A stretch of DNA of 64,000 nt, taken from assembly GCF_035046505.1 (NCBI RefSeq), contig NC_089826.1, positions 7,606,254 through 7,670,253 on the forward strand, written 5' to 3'. Below the pieces are notes generated by a model, which saw only the letters and a program-made list of their open reading frames with translations, was not told where the DNA came from and searched no databases. Source of the stretch: Tiliqua scincoides. Its lineage: Eukaryota; Chordata; Lepidosauria; Squamata; Scincidae. Each line of letters begins with the position of its first letter. Within the stretch, counting starts at the first letter, position 1. Below, piece after piece: positions 33,379 to 44,199 of this stretch. The translations under genes were made by a program, and so were the position numbers.

Positions 33379-34325
33379 GTCGCAAACTTAGGGGGGTTTG
33401 GGGTGCTCAGAGTTCTTGGCTCTCGAACCCTAAAGCCCTCAAGGCCCCCCCCATCCAGTAGTACTGCCACCTCCCTGTACGTGCCAGTGTCTCAGTCCAG
33501 GGACACTGAGACCCTCTTGGCTTAACTCTATCCCTTGCAGGCACTGAGCTCTTTCTCCAATTAAAGTTACTAGACCTCAACGAGCACTTGGTAGCTTGCT
33601 GAACGGCTAGGCAGGATTCTGAAACTTTGTCCCCAACAGACAATGAAACAACTTGGTAAAAGAGATTTTAGTTTATTAAGTACATGAGGTTACATAAAGT
33701 GAGAGTAAGGCAGCAAATGCTAGAGGCATAAACATCTAGGAAACATATCAGCAATAAAATAATAAAGCTAGCTGGCTATCTCTGTTAATCCCTATCTCTC
33801 ACCTGGGTCAATTACTCTTGTAGATCTCTTAGCTCCAGGCTACCTGTGAGGCCAGATGCCCATGGTGGACAATGGAGCTCACAGCGTGCAGGATGTTGCA
33901 ACCAAAAAACTCTGCCCAAGAAGAACTGGACACACCCCTTGGGGCACTCATTAGTATACTTCTTACGCTAATAGTACTGAGGTGACTTCATACTTATTTA
34001 GACTGTCCTATCAGAAACTTTTGAGGACAGAACCTTCTCGGAGTGTGTCTGGTTGCCAGCCCTCCTAGTTCTTACCCCTCCCAACTGGAGATCCATAGCT
34101 GCATTCCATTCCCGCGCCCCGCAGTCTACTGAGGTGTTAAACATTCCAATGGGTTGCAATTCTTGTTGTCTGTCCTTTCTGGCCAGCAAAGGAGAGACAA
34201 CAATCATTTTGTTTGTTTACTCACATTTTTGCAGCTGGGAACTGTGAGCCACTTCTCCGTTACTGACTTAGTTTGGTTCAGGCTTCACATGCTAACCTAG
34301 GCCTAAACTGTACATATTCATGACA
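33379..34325 (-). mobile_element. LTR-element relic: one LTR plus short leader
   Basis: Minus orientation. One LTR of about 850 bp (33476-34325, starting TGTCATGAATATG and ending in ACA on its own strand) is followed by about 95 bp of leader. The same LTR family, in plus orientation, is at 35768-36482. No gag, pol or env is seen. The family (ERV or Gypsy) is not decided. It is a fragment, broken, and moderately old judging by its divergence from the other copy. Confidence 0.6.
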
Positions 34326-34356
34326 CCTTCCAACTCTAACATTCTATGAGTCTATG

Positions 34357-34531
34357 GGCGCAATCCTAACCAACTTTCCAGCACTGACCTAGCCACAACG
34401 CAGCCCCAAGGTAAGGTAACAAAGCATGCCCTTACTTTGAGGAGGCCTCCTTGAATGCCTCTCCACTGCAGGATGCAGTGCATGCCACATTGGCACAGCT
34501 ATGTCAAAGCTGGAAAGTTGGTTGGATTGCA
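34357..34531. mobile_element. about 180-bp MITE family, copy
   Basis: Ends GGGCGCAATCCTAACCAAC and GTTGGTTGGATTGCAACC are inverted repeats. The inner phrases CCCCAAGGTAAGG and AGGATGCAGTGCATGCC match the copies at 26658, 46896 and 48575. Confidence 0.75.
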
Positions 34532-34689
34532 ACCTGTGTGCCTTTCTGGTAATGCTGTGAACCTTGTGCCCCTGTGCTCCATTGCTCGTGTGCAGCAAAA
34601 TATATAGGATCAGGCTCTGATTAAAATTATGTTCACATAGTTTAGCATACCTGCAATGGGCTCATATGTTGTTATCCAGTAGAATCCAT

Positions 34690-35225
34690 CAGCGTTCAGT
34701 TTCCTCTCCTGTTGTGAGTGAAGAGTCCATGACTCGCTGCAGTACAGAAGTGTACTCAGGATGCAAGCTTTGTAGACCTGGATCTTGGTATGTTCCATCA
34801 GCTGTGAGAATGGATGATGGCCGGATCCCAAAGGATCTCCTCTATGGAGAACTCGTGCAAGGAAAGCGCCCTACAGGTAGACCACAGCTGCGATACAAGG
34901 ACATCTGCAAGAGGGATCTGAAGGCCTTAGGAGTGGACCTCAACAGGTGGGAAACCCTGGCCTCTGAGCGGCCCGCTTGGAGGCAGGCTGTGCAGCATGG
35001 CCTTTCCCAGTTTGAAGAGACACTTGGCCAACAGTCTGAGGCTAAGAGGCAAAGAAGGAAGGCCCATAGCCAGGGAGACAGACCAGGGACAGACTGCACT
35101 TGCCCTCAGTGTGGAAGGGATTGTCCCTCCCGAATTGGCCTTTTCAGCCACACTAGACGCTGTTCCAGAACCACCTTTCAGAGCGCGATACCAGAGTCTT
35201 TCGAGACTGAAGGTTGCCAACATGG
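34690..35225 (+). mobile_element. LINE copy with 5' inversion
   Basis: Positions 34690-34799 are an inverted piece of the RT region (the reverse complement of about 1408-1512 in the first copy). From about 34803 the copy continues in plus orientation with VRMDDGRIPKDLLYGELVQG to the tail. The whole is flanked by AGTAGAATCCAT (34678-34689) and AGTAGAACCCAT (35226-35237). About 135 bp of LINE sequence between the two parts is missing. This is the twin-priming pattern known for LINE-1. Confidence 0.85.
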
Positions 35226-35466
35226 AGTAGAACCCATTTTGATGTGAGATAAGCATTAGCGTGGTTGTTTTCTCATCTGGGCTGGGCAAAGTTAGATGTG
35301 AGAAATGCCTGTGACACTGATTCCTCCTACAGGTTGACCACAAATTAAGACATTACTATAGTGGTATGGAATGAAGGTGGGAGGTGGCAGCAAACATTTG
35401 GCTCCTAAATATCCACAAACTAGGGAGGGATTAGTATAAAGAAGATGTGGGATTATGGACAACTTG

Positions 35467-35547
35467 TTAACCTATTTTTGCCCGGACCAGTGGTGTACAT
35501 GTTGGATCCCTGTTGCATATATGCAACGTTGGGCAGAAATGGTTTAA
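35467..35547. mobile_element. 81-bp piggyBac-like MITE, copy 2
   Basis: TTAA on both sides, ends CCTATTTTTGCCC and GGGCAGAAATGG, core GCATATATGC. It has the same length as the 9190-9270 copy. Confidence 0.7.
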
Positions 35548-35767
35548 AGAAAAATACATACTGTACTCTTATTCCTAAACTGTAGTGACTATAACTAGAA
35601 TGGTAGAAACCCCCTCCACTACTCTGCAAGTTGCCTCTGTCCACCATTGAAATCTCCCATTTCCCCTTCAGAAAGTAGAACAGAGGAGAGCTTTATCTTC
35701 ATACAATTCCTCAGAACACGATTCCCCTTGTGGTTGAATGTGCTCCTGTGCATTTGTTTGTGCACCC

Positions 35768-36585
35768 TGTCATGAATATGTACAGTTTAGGCCTAGTAGC
35801 ATTGCAAAGCCTGAACCACAGTAACCCAGTAACACAGAAGGGGCTTGCAAGGGGCTTGCAGTCCTAGCTGCAAGGATTTACAAATCAATGGAAAGTGATA
35901 ATGTAGCACCTAGGCAGCCAGAAAGACACCCATCAAGGATGGAATGCAGCTGTAGATCTCCGGGGGGGGGGGGGAGGGAAGAGCTGAGAGGGCGAGCTTC
36001 CAGCTCATTTCCGGAGGACAGAGTCTTTGGTCGGTTGGTCTTTGTCTCTGGGTGAGAGAGGTGGTGGGTGCACATCCTGCCCCGCCAGGACCATGTGGCC
36101 ATAGGTAACTGGCCTGAGGATCTACAAAAGAAGCTGACCCAGATGAGGGTTAGAGAATAATAGAGTTAGCCAGTTAGCTTTGTTGTTTTATGCTGATACG
36201 TTCCTTGAAGTTTTTATGCCTCTAGCATTTGCTGCCTTTTGTAACCTTTTGTAACCCTATGTATTTAATAAAGTAAAAATCTTTTTACCATGTTGGTTCA
36301 TTGTCTGTTGGGGACAAAGATTCAGAATCCTGCCTAGCCATTCAGCAAGCTACCGAATCCTCATTGAGGACTAGTGACTTAAGGACTGAGACTTTAAGTA
36401 AAGAAAGTGCTCAGTGCCTACAAGGGATATAGTTGAGCCTAGAGGGTCCCAGTATCCCTGAACTGAGACACTGGCTCTTACAGGGTGGTGGCAGTACTAC
36501 CGAACAGGGATCTTTGAGGGCTCTAGGGTTCAGAACCAACAACTCTGAGCCCCCAAAACCCTGGGAGTGTGAGACCAAGTATACG
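35768..36585 (+). mobile_element. LTR-element relic: one LTR plus short leader, plus orientation
   Basis: LTR 35768-36482 (715 bp, starts TGTCATGAATATGTACAG, ends TTACA, contains AATAAA near 36268), then about 100 bp of leader. The same family as 33379-34325 but inverted relative to it. Broken: no coding part remains next to it. Confidence 0.6.
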
Positions 36586-36765
36586 ACCCCCCCCCCCCCC
36601 AACGAACACTCGAGACAACAGACCTGGGAGAAAGGGCCACTTTATTAGTAGTTATAGTACAGAAGGAGAGGCTGAGACCTGCAGCTGCTTTGGCAGCGAA
36701 GCACCTGTGTTGCGGAGGCTGGACCACTGGAAGGCATCAGAATCACATCTGTCCCAGAATTTATC
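36586..36765. other. poly-C run and unassigned sequence
   Basis: A C run at about 36587-36600 is followed by sequence that, on the minus strand, has AATAAA close to a T-rich end. This could be the edge of another LTR-type element, but I cannot define it. Confidence 0.3.
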
Positions 36766-37022
36766 CCAGAATTTATCTGGTGTGCTCCCTGGGGCATTTG
36801 GTGGGCCGCTGTGAGATACAGGAAGCTGGACTAGATGGGCCTATGGCCTGATCCAGTGGGGCTGCTCTTATGTTCTTAACTACAATTCCCAGGAAGCCTT
36901 GCAGGTCTCTTATTATCTGGTGTGCTCCCTGGGGCATTTGGTGGGCCGCTGTGAGATACAGGAAGCTGGACTAGATGGGCCTTTGGCCTGATCCAGTGGG
37001 GCTGTTCTTCTGTTCTTATGTT
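36766..37022 (+). mobile_element. two CR1 3' tails in tandem
   Basis: The CR1 3' end (TCTGGTGTGCTCCCTGGGGC through GGGGCTGTTCTTATGTTCTT) occurs at about 36776-36878 and again at 36916-37022. About 40 bp of other sequence separates them. Nearly identical, so a recent duplication or two insertions. Confidence 0.8.
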
Positions 37023-37579
37023 CCCCAGGCTGGGCGTGCACCCGACTCCAAGCCTTGCCCCTTTCTCAGGCGGCGCAGCTCATCCTGGTCTATCCTGTAA
37101 GGGGGAGGCAGCCGGACCGTGGCCCGTGCCACCTCGAGCCGCTGAGCCTCTGAGGCAGACCCCGCGGTCCCGGCCAGGGCCCCGTCTATGTCCTCGTGCC
37201 GCTGAGCCCCTGAGGACTGCAAGTGGGTTCTGCCCTGCCCATGCTGCCTGAAGGCGCATGCCAAAGTCCATCTCACGCCTTCAGTACTGTGCCCATGTGC
37301 AAAAGGAGGAAGAGGGCTGGTGGCTTAAGAGCCCTCTGGGACTGCCCAGCTCCAGCCCTTCTCCAATCCCCCCACAGGGGAGGAGACTCTCGTGCTCCAG
37401 GTTGGGCCAAAACAAACACGATCCCTCTGCTTACATTGAGGGATCGGCAAAAGCATTAATGGACAGGAGAGGTGCAACCTCTTGCAAAAGGTCCAAACAC
37501 TGTTGACTTTTATTCTTGTTTCAACACAGGCTCTGTAACAGACTATGGAAATAGTCTCAAGAGTATGAATCCTTGGCAA
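37023..37579 (-). other. unexplained GC-rich island
   Basis: CpG-rich from 37023 to about 37420, in contrast to its surroundings. The minus strand has an open frame of 86 codons (37016-37276, with VRLPPPYRIDQDELRRLRKG), and AATAAA occurs on the minus strand near 37515. It may be the end of an unrecognised retroelement or a retrocopy. I see no gene family. Confidence 0.3.
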
Positions 37580-40059
37580 TTCTGATGAACCAGAGTGTTG
37601 AACTCTAATTTGCCATGTAACTGGAAAAACACCATATACGTGGGAAGCTTGAGATCAGATTAGATACAGATGTGAGGAACTGCCTTATGCTATAGCAACT
37701 GTTTAGCCTAGTAGGGTCAATCACTGCTGGTGATTCTCCAGGATTCCCAATGGCGGCTCTTCCCACTGTTACTAGAAGTCCTTTAACTGGAGGTCTCTTT
37801 AATATGAGGACTTTCATTGTGTTATTTCTCTTTGTTCCTTTCCTGCTCATGCCACCACATAGCTTCAGAGAGAACCTGAAAACAGCATAGTTCTTGAAAG
37901 CCACTTCAGATAATGACTCACTAATTGGCTCTTGTTAGGGTTATAGGTCAAGTGGAATTCTTTTACCTTGCCAATCCATTGTCTAACAGAACTTTTGAAC
38001 TCTACACGTTCTCTCCTTAGGAGTAGGTTTGGAGTAAAAGTAAATGAAAACAGAATGTCATCCTTTGTGTGTTTTCTTTAAAAACTTGCAAGCCACTCTT
38101 CAGTTAAAAACTCTCTGAGTGGCTCACATGACTAATAAAGCATATTAAAATACAATAAGAGCAATGTCAAACTGCCGAAATAATGATAAACTTGATAGAG
38201 CCAATATTATCATACATTTAAAAGCTTTTAAGTAACATTTTAAAAAGCCTGAGCAAATCTAAAAGTTTTCATCTGATGCTGGAAGGGTATCAGATTGATG
38301 CCAGGAAAGCGTTTCTGCGACCAGCATTCCATTCCACAAATGGGGTGCCAGTACTGAGAAGGCTTCATCACCCATCATCATCATACAAACCGGTACAAAA
38401 CTAACATGAAACCGTAGCGTAGTTAGGTTCCAAGTTCCCCCTTTTGAACCCAGGGAATGTAGCTAATGTGTCTGGTGCAGATTTGACCACAAGGGCTTGT
38501 TGGCAGGTGTTGTGGACCAACCCACCTAGTACTGGTACTTCATGGGGATGGGATCCATGAGTTTACCATGGGAAAAATCCTTATGCTGCTTTTCAAATGT
38601 TATAGAAGCCATGTCTTTTTCTGGACACAAAGATTAAGCACTGTGTTGTTGGGGGGAAAAATGTAACAGAATTGGGATTTAACAGGTAAATGAACCTAAC
38701 ATTTGGACTTTGTCCAGAGGTCGTGCCTAGCCAGTGTGCCTGGGAATTGACAAAAGAGCTACAGGATGCTTCCTTAAGGGAAGGTTTACTTAGGAGGTGG
38801 AGGAAGGCAAGATGACTTTGTAAAGTCATCAGGGAGGAGTTGAGGTGAGACTATAAGGTTTCCTCAACCACCACCACCACCCCCTGTAGCCAGTGTAACA
38901 AATAATGTATTATAGGTTCTCAGTGTCGTTCTAGCAACTTCTGGAAAAGACACAGTTATTTGGTCTGAGACAGACAAGACAGACTGGAGTGTAAGCTGAA
39001 AGAATGAACTGGAACCCAGCTACACTTTTGGGATTGAGTTTAAATGATGATGGGAGGCAGGGAGGGGGCTTAGCATCTTAACTGTTTCCCTCTGGCCATT
39101 TTTTTTCACTCAAAATTGTTTCACCCAAGCTGTGTTTTTGTGGGAGGCCAGGATTGGGGCAAATGGATTTTAAGTAGGAAAACATCTGCCGGAGAAAAGC
39201 CCAAGTCGCCTTTTTCTCCTTATTGTCATTCTGCCGATCAAACTTGCTACTTCCTGAGATTGCTTTTAGCTTAAAAAAAATGAAAACAAAAACACAAATA
39301 GAAAAATAGACACAAACTCACATCTTTTACTTGCCCCCAGACCAATGCTCACCTCAGTCAGCATGTCACTGATTTAGAACAATGTTCTTAGATTGCCACC
39401 TGCTGGCCATCCTGCAGTACTGCATCTGCAAGAGATAGGCAAGTCTCTTGGTTTCTCTGTAATGTGCCAGGGAAAAGCCCCCCAGGAAGGATGGATGAAA
39501 GACTTATGCTATCCAGTTGTGGTTTTGACACACTACAGTTGTGTCTGCAAAACTAGTTGATTTGGGTCTTACATATCAGGAAAAGAGTGACAAGGTGCAG
39601 TAGAGATAGCAGCTCTTGTAGCTTTAATGCTACGAAAAGGGATTTTTAAAGGTGCAGCTTTTCTCCTTCCCCGCACCAGGACCTAGATCTGATCTAGTAT
39701 AGTATCGTATCTAGTATAGTTTAGTCACTGAAGGCCAAACTACAATGCAAATGTATTTGCCTATAGCTTGACAGCCTTCTTTTAGATTTGTATACTGAGG
39801 CTGAGAGACAGGGTGGGGCAAACTGCATTCCCCAAAGCAGCTTTTCCCCCTTGAGGTTTCAAGGAGAAATTCATAGGGAAGCATTTAGAAGCAGGAAAGG
39901 GAGATCAGGGGAAAGGTTATGCAACCCCCTTTCCCCACCAGTTCTTTGCTCTCAGTTGCTCCCTCCCACAGTGGTGTTTCATGTTAAAAAGGGCTGTAAT
40001 TATACACCCATGTGAGGTTCTGAGCAGTGACGCACCTGGTAGAAGACATGTCCTAGCCA

Positions 40060-40190
40060 TGAACACAGTCGATGACCTTAAGCAAGGTGCTCTCACATTC
40101 CTGACCTGAAATGTGGAGATAATAATATTGGCCTCACTCATGGGGTTGTAGCAAGGATTACAGACACATAAAGTGCATTTAAACAATAGC
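40060..40190 (+). mobile_element. MIR-like ancient SINE
   Basis: The phrases GACCTTAAGCAAGGTGCTCTC and GTGGAGATAATAATATTGGCCTCACTCATGGGGTTGTAGCAAGGATTA follow the MIR/CORE-SINE consensus order. Heavily diverged. It lies about 100 bp before exon E. Confidence 0.6.
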
Positions 40191-40292
40191 CACAAGAGAA
40201 TAGATAAATGCTGAGTCTTATTCTGTAATTAGGAGACCTAAAGGAAAATGCCTTATTTGGTTATTGAGAAAACAAATACCCATTACTTTTAG

Positions 40293-40445
40293 CAGACACC
40301 TTCTGAGCCAAAATGGGAGAAGATTAGATATGGAGCTTGGTACCTTCATCCCAAGAAATGGAAAAAACAAAAAGCAAGGGCTGAGGATGAAATCCCTGAA
40401 TGTCTTCAAAAGTTTCTGAATTTGAGGAAGAAGATGCTCAAAAAG
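40293..40445 (+). CDS. FAM47E: FAM47E coding exon E
   Basis: Fifty-one codons, phase 0 at both ends: TPSEPKWEKIRYGAWYLHPK, then KWKKQKARAEDEIPECLQKF and LNLRKKMLKK. Human FAM47E has PKWVKMRYGAWYLNPKLWKKQ here (from memory), nearly identical, which makes this the strongest family match in the window. The acceptor is a tandem TAG-CAG (NAGNAG) at 40290-40295, so the exon may begin at 40293 or 40296 with or without one Gln. The donor is AAG|GTAGAG. Confidence 0.92.
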
Positions 40446-40498
40446 GTAGAGGAAAAAGCCATTTTTATCCGAATGACAAGTTATGGGGCATCCATGAG

Positions 40499-40856
40499 CA
40501 GAGGTGTAACAAGGGTGGAGCCTGAAGGGCACGTGCCCTGGGTAATGTGCCAAGGGGGCACAATTTTTTTCCTCCACCAGCAACTACTCTTCTTTGACTT
40601 CTGGATTTTCCAGAGGAGGAGGAGGTGCTGGCGATGGCCACTTCGCGATCTGGTTGCCACCCCATTCCTTTTCCTGTTTCCTTTTCCTTTTCCTCCCCCA
40701 AGGGGAAGCCCCCACAGGAAAAGGAATGGGGGCAGCGGCCAGATTGCAAAGCAGCTGTCACCAGCACCTCCTCCTTCTCCAGAAAACATGGAAGTGACAT
40801 CATGACATCACGTGATACCACTGCCCCAGGTGTTGGGGCCATTAGATTTGCCTCTG
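40499..40856. mobile_element. hAT-like MITE with perfect 8-bp TSD
   Basis: A 358-bp element with ends CAGAGGTGTAAC and TTTGCCTCTG, flanked by TCCATGAG at 40491-40498 and 40857-40864. Inside are long polypyrimidine/polypurine inverted stretches (CCATTCCTTTTCCTG versus CAGGAAAAGGAATGG). Non-coding. The perfect TSD suggests a fairly recent insertion. Confidence 0.85.
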
Positions 40857-41349
40857 TCCATGAGCTACAAGCTAAAAAACACTTGCACCTCACCTCAGTA
40901 GTGAATAGGTTCAAAAGGAATGCACCTAAATAGGTTCTTCCTTGGGGTACACTTGGTAGCATCCTTTGGGAGATGGTTGAGTTCCTGCTCCCATATATGC
41001 TGCTCAGAAGAGTGATAATTTGCATGTGCATGCACCCATCGCAGCTGACATGACATTTTGTCCTCCCTTACCTGCACATGTAGTGAGAAGTAGCTTTCAA
41101 ATCCTTAGTATCTTACTGGGGAGGGATGACCATATGCTTTGTTGCGCTTTTGGAATTCTTCCATTTTCCAGTGGTTTTGAAGAAATCCTTTCCTATTCCA
41201 AGATCTGAGGCCTATTTTTTTTTTTTAACAGAAAGAAAAGGAAGGAGACTATACTTGGCAGTAAAGTAGCTGGGGGGGGGGTCTCAGTGCTGTGTTTCAC
41301 AGGCAGCTGAATGCACCATGCATGTGGACACTTCCCCTCCCCTTGGGAG

Positions 41350-41492
41350 TTATTCTAGGCAGCTAGAGCAAAACAGAGGAGATGCCTCCATTTTGCTATT
41401 GCCGCCCAGAATGGCTCCGAAGAGGAGGGGCCACTTGCATGGTGAATTCAGGCACCTCCAAAACTTAGCACTGTGACTCCCCCCGCTAAGCC
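41350..41492. mobile_element. hAT-like MITE fragment (CAGTGGCGTAGC family)
   Basis: The phrase GCCCAGAATGGCTCCGAAGAGGAGG and the end CCCCGCTAAGCCACTG match the 43036-43206 copy. The left end is decayed. Confidence 0.55.
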
Positions 41493-41668
41493 ACTGATAA
41501 GTGGTCCTATGTTGGCAGCAGCAGGCAAATCTATTCCCCCCACCCCACCCCCACAAAATTACCTTGAAATGTCTTTGTCCCCAGAGTACCCTGGTACGGA
41601 TCAACGTCAATCTAAGAAACATTGTTTTTAAGCATTCTCTTTGTGTGAAATTAATGAATCTCTCATAG

Positions 41669-41758
41669 GAGCAGGAGGCGAAGAAAGAGGAAACTTCACG
41701 CCATGGCACATATGCCTTTGATAGGTTCCTAGAAATGAAGGGCTACAGGAAGCCTGCG
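41669..41758 (+). CDS. FAM47E: FAM47E coding exon F
   Basis: Thirty codons, phase 0 at both ends: EQEAKKEETSRHGTYAFDRF, then LEMKGYRKPA. Human FAM47E has EQEELLADLHGTVAFKDFILSRGYRTPRF (from memory), the conserved C-terminal HGT.AF..F....GYR.P motif. The acceptor is TCTCATAG|G and the donor GCG|GTAAGT. Confidence 0.9.
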
Positions 41759-41910
41759 GTAAGTCCATCTCGTTGGCCATGAGATCTCGTTGGCCTGTGC
41801 AACTCGAGAGCTGAACTGCATTCACTGTAGCTTTGCAGAGGCCGTGTTTTTATCTGCTCAGTCTCGATCAGACTTGTCTAACTTGTGTGATACACTAAGT
41901 GTCACGTGGT

Positions 41911-41950
41911 CTACACACACACACGCGCGCGCACACACACAAACACACAC
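41911..41950. repeat. (CA)n/(CG)n microsatellite
   Basis: CA units interrupted by a short GC-alternating stretch with potential Z-DNA character. Confidence 0.9.
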
Positions 41951-43035
41951 TGTTTTGGCAGTTCCAGACAGGCAGCAAGACCAGAGGTTTATCAAACTCT
42001 CCTGACAAGCCATCAGCAAAATGGTGAGCTGCATTTAGCTTAGCAGTTCACAAATTGGACAGACCTAGTATAGATAATCTCTTTCAATCCTAGGATGCGT
42101 CTAGATTGGATTTGGGGGAAATCAGGTGCGTTGCTCTGTCACACTTAAGAACCTGGGCCAAAGGGGAATTCAGCAGTCCACAGACAGTGGAGCAAGCTCT
42201 TATGTGCACGAGAAAGAATCAGGTCTGGCAAACATGATCAGGACTAACTGTTGCCCAGTTAGTCCTAAGACCGAACCTAAGGGCTACTTCTGATCTTCCC
42301 AACTGGCTGGCTTTTGGTTGCTATATTGACAGCAACTGCAGGTTGAAATGGGTGTTGTCAGATGCCAGAATGGGCAATAATAAAACCTTGGCCACCCAGG
42401 AATTGATGATAGAGGAGTGGGATGATCTGGTTTGTACCACCAGATGGTACAAATCTGGTACAGATCTGGTTTGGGTGGATGGAGCAGGAGGATTCCTGTC
42501 TCCCTGCAGGCTGAGCTTGAGAGGAAATGGCCTGCCTAGATCCACTCTGTGAATTCATGTTAGAGGCGAGACTGAAACCAGGGACTTTCTGGTTCATAGT
42601 CCAGTCTCATAGCCACTGTGAAAACTAGCTCCACACATGTATATTTTTGGTTCCACTGTCACCTCGGATCAAACAGACTTCGTAGGTTTTGAAAAAAAAA
42701 GTACACAAACCATCATCTATTCTAGCTTAATGTAATTCTCTCTCTGTTTACAAACTCACAATTAGTTCCAATATGCTTCATGGACTGTATGTTTATGTGC
42801 TGTGATTCACACTTCTCCCCTTTGTATTCTGCTTATGGAGAAAGTACAATCGTATGTTCCTCGAAAAGATGCAATGAGAATAGCTGCAGGTGTCTGGAGG
42901 TTGTGTGGAATTCCTTTGAGGGCTGTGTGGTGCTACAGACATGATAACACATCCAATGTAATGTTAACTTGACAGGCAAAGAGCCATTGGGAGGGGACAG
43001 TTTGCAGTAACTGAAGAACAGGAACGTACATTACC

Positions 43036-43206
43036 CAGTGGCATAGCTAGAAGGGTGCAAACCACTCACCATGATGTGAGAACGGAAGAGCATTTGCCTC
43101 CGTTTTGCTCTCACCGCCCAGAATGGCTCTGAAGGGGTCATTTGCACATCATAATGAGGCTCCCTGCAATACTTAGTGCTTTGCACCCCCTCTAGCTACA
43201 CCACTG
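43036..43206. mobile_element. hAT-like MITE (CAGTGGCGTAGC family), complete
   Basis: 171 bp with ends CAGTGGCATAGCTAGAAGGG and CCCCCTCTAGCTACACCACTG, flanked by ACATTACC (43028-43035) and ACATTCCC (43207-43214). An 8-bp TSD supports the hAT superfamily. Confidence 0.8.
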
Positions 43207-43314
43207 ACATTCCCTACCAGCTCATTTCTCCCTGAAACACTACTCTCCATTCCTCCCCTCCCAGGGTCCCAGTTCATGTGTGCAAGGCAGCACAAATCCC
43301 TTTCACTGTTTGTT

Positions 43315-43410
43315 CATGGTTGAAATCCTATACATACTTTCCTGGGAGTAGCCTCCATTGAATACAGTGGGGCTTGCTTCTGAATAGATATGCATAGGAT
43401 TATGTTGTAA
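43315..43410. mobile_element. Harbinger-like 90-bp MITE, diverged copy
   Basis: GAAATCCTATACATACTTTCCTGGGAGTAGCC...TGCTTCTGAATAGATATGCATAGGATTATGTTG matches the family with several substitutions. Confidence 0.75.
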
Positions 43411-43479
43411 AGGTCTCTGCATGCATATATTGTGTGTGTGCGCACCTAATTATTAGGGAATTATGAAATTCCCTTCCAG

Positions 43480-43860
43480 GGGAATTAATAACTATTCCCT
43501 CCCTTATGGCTTTTTGGGGGGATTCAAAACATACCTGTTTCATCTGGTTAATAGGTGGGTGTTTGCCTTTTGCTGTGCCTTGACTGTTTCCCTGGACTAA
43601 TCTGTTCCCATGGCTCAATAACGTGCGCTGGAATTTGCTTTGCTAATTGTTATAATATTTTTTTATGTTTTAGTGTTTCATGTTAAAATTAATGTTTTAA
43701 TGCTCAGTTTTGATTTTTTTTAAAACTTATCTTGATATGTTGTACTTTTATTATGGAGCTTTGTATGCCACCTTGGGCATTTGTTTTGACATGGGAAAGG
43801 CAGGATATAAACAAACAAACAAATACACAAATAAATAAATAAATAAAATAAGCTTGAACA
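43480..43860 (+). mobile_element. L2-like LINE 3' end
   Basis: Coding-end phrase (ATTCCCTTCCAGGGGAATTAATAACTATTCC) followed by a 3' UTR with TGCCACCTTGGGCATTTG, GGAAAGGCAGGATATAAACAAA and an A-rich AAATAAAT tail. Confidence 0.6.
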
Positions 43861-44199
43861 TAACAAAGACATGCAGACATGTATAATAGAATTATTTTCA
43901 TCAGGAACCATGATTGGCTACAGTTCACTTGATAACTGCACATTTAGTAGTAAACATGGGCTTAGTGCCACAAAATATGTGCATTAAATGGATATCACAC
44001 TGGTTGACAGGAACAATTAGTCACAGTTGTAGGCCAGTCTTGAAGAACAGGCGTTTATGTCATTTTGGGGACTAAAACTGCCTTGGTCGTGCAAAATAAA
44101 ACCCACTTATTTATCGCAAAGTGCCAACATGGCAATTTAACCTGAATACTGAGGTTTTAGTTTAGAAAAAAACAACTCATACATTAACATCTTTTACCT

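Larger units (their letters stand above)
31940..40292 (+). other. FAM47E: FAM47E intron D-E
   Basis: The longest intron seen (8.4 kb), holding the TC microsatellite, CR1 pieces, two LTR-element relics, a LINE, MITEs and a MIR-like SINE. The human protein has extra sequence between the segments encoded here by D and E, so a further exon could lie in this intron, but I could not recognise one. Positions 31940-32580, 32631-33159 and 37580-40060 show nothing else I can name. Confidence 0.6.
40446..41668 (+). other. FAM47E: FAM47E intron E-F
   Basis: Holds a complete hAT MITE 53 bp after exon E and a hAT fragment near 41350-41492. Positions 40865-41349 show nothing I can name apart from T and G homopolymers at about 41216-41227 and 41272-41280. 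Confidence 0.6.

Noticed and set aside
34666-35247. 193-codon frame as a host gene
   Set aside because: It is the LINE RT C-terminus and zinc finger, with an inverted 5' part.
40422-40805. 127-codon frame continuing exon E into the intron
   Set aside because: It runs through a hAT MITE, and the exon ends at a GT donor that keeps phase with exon F.
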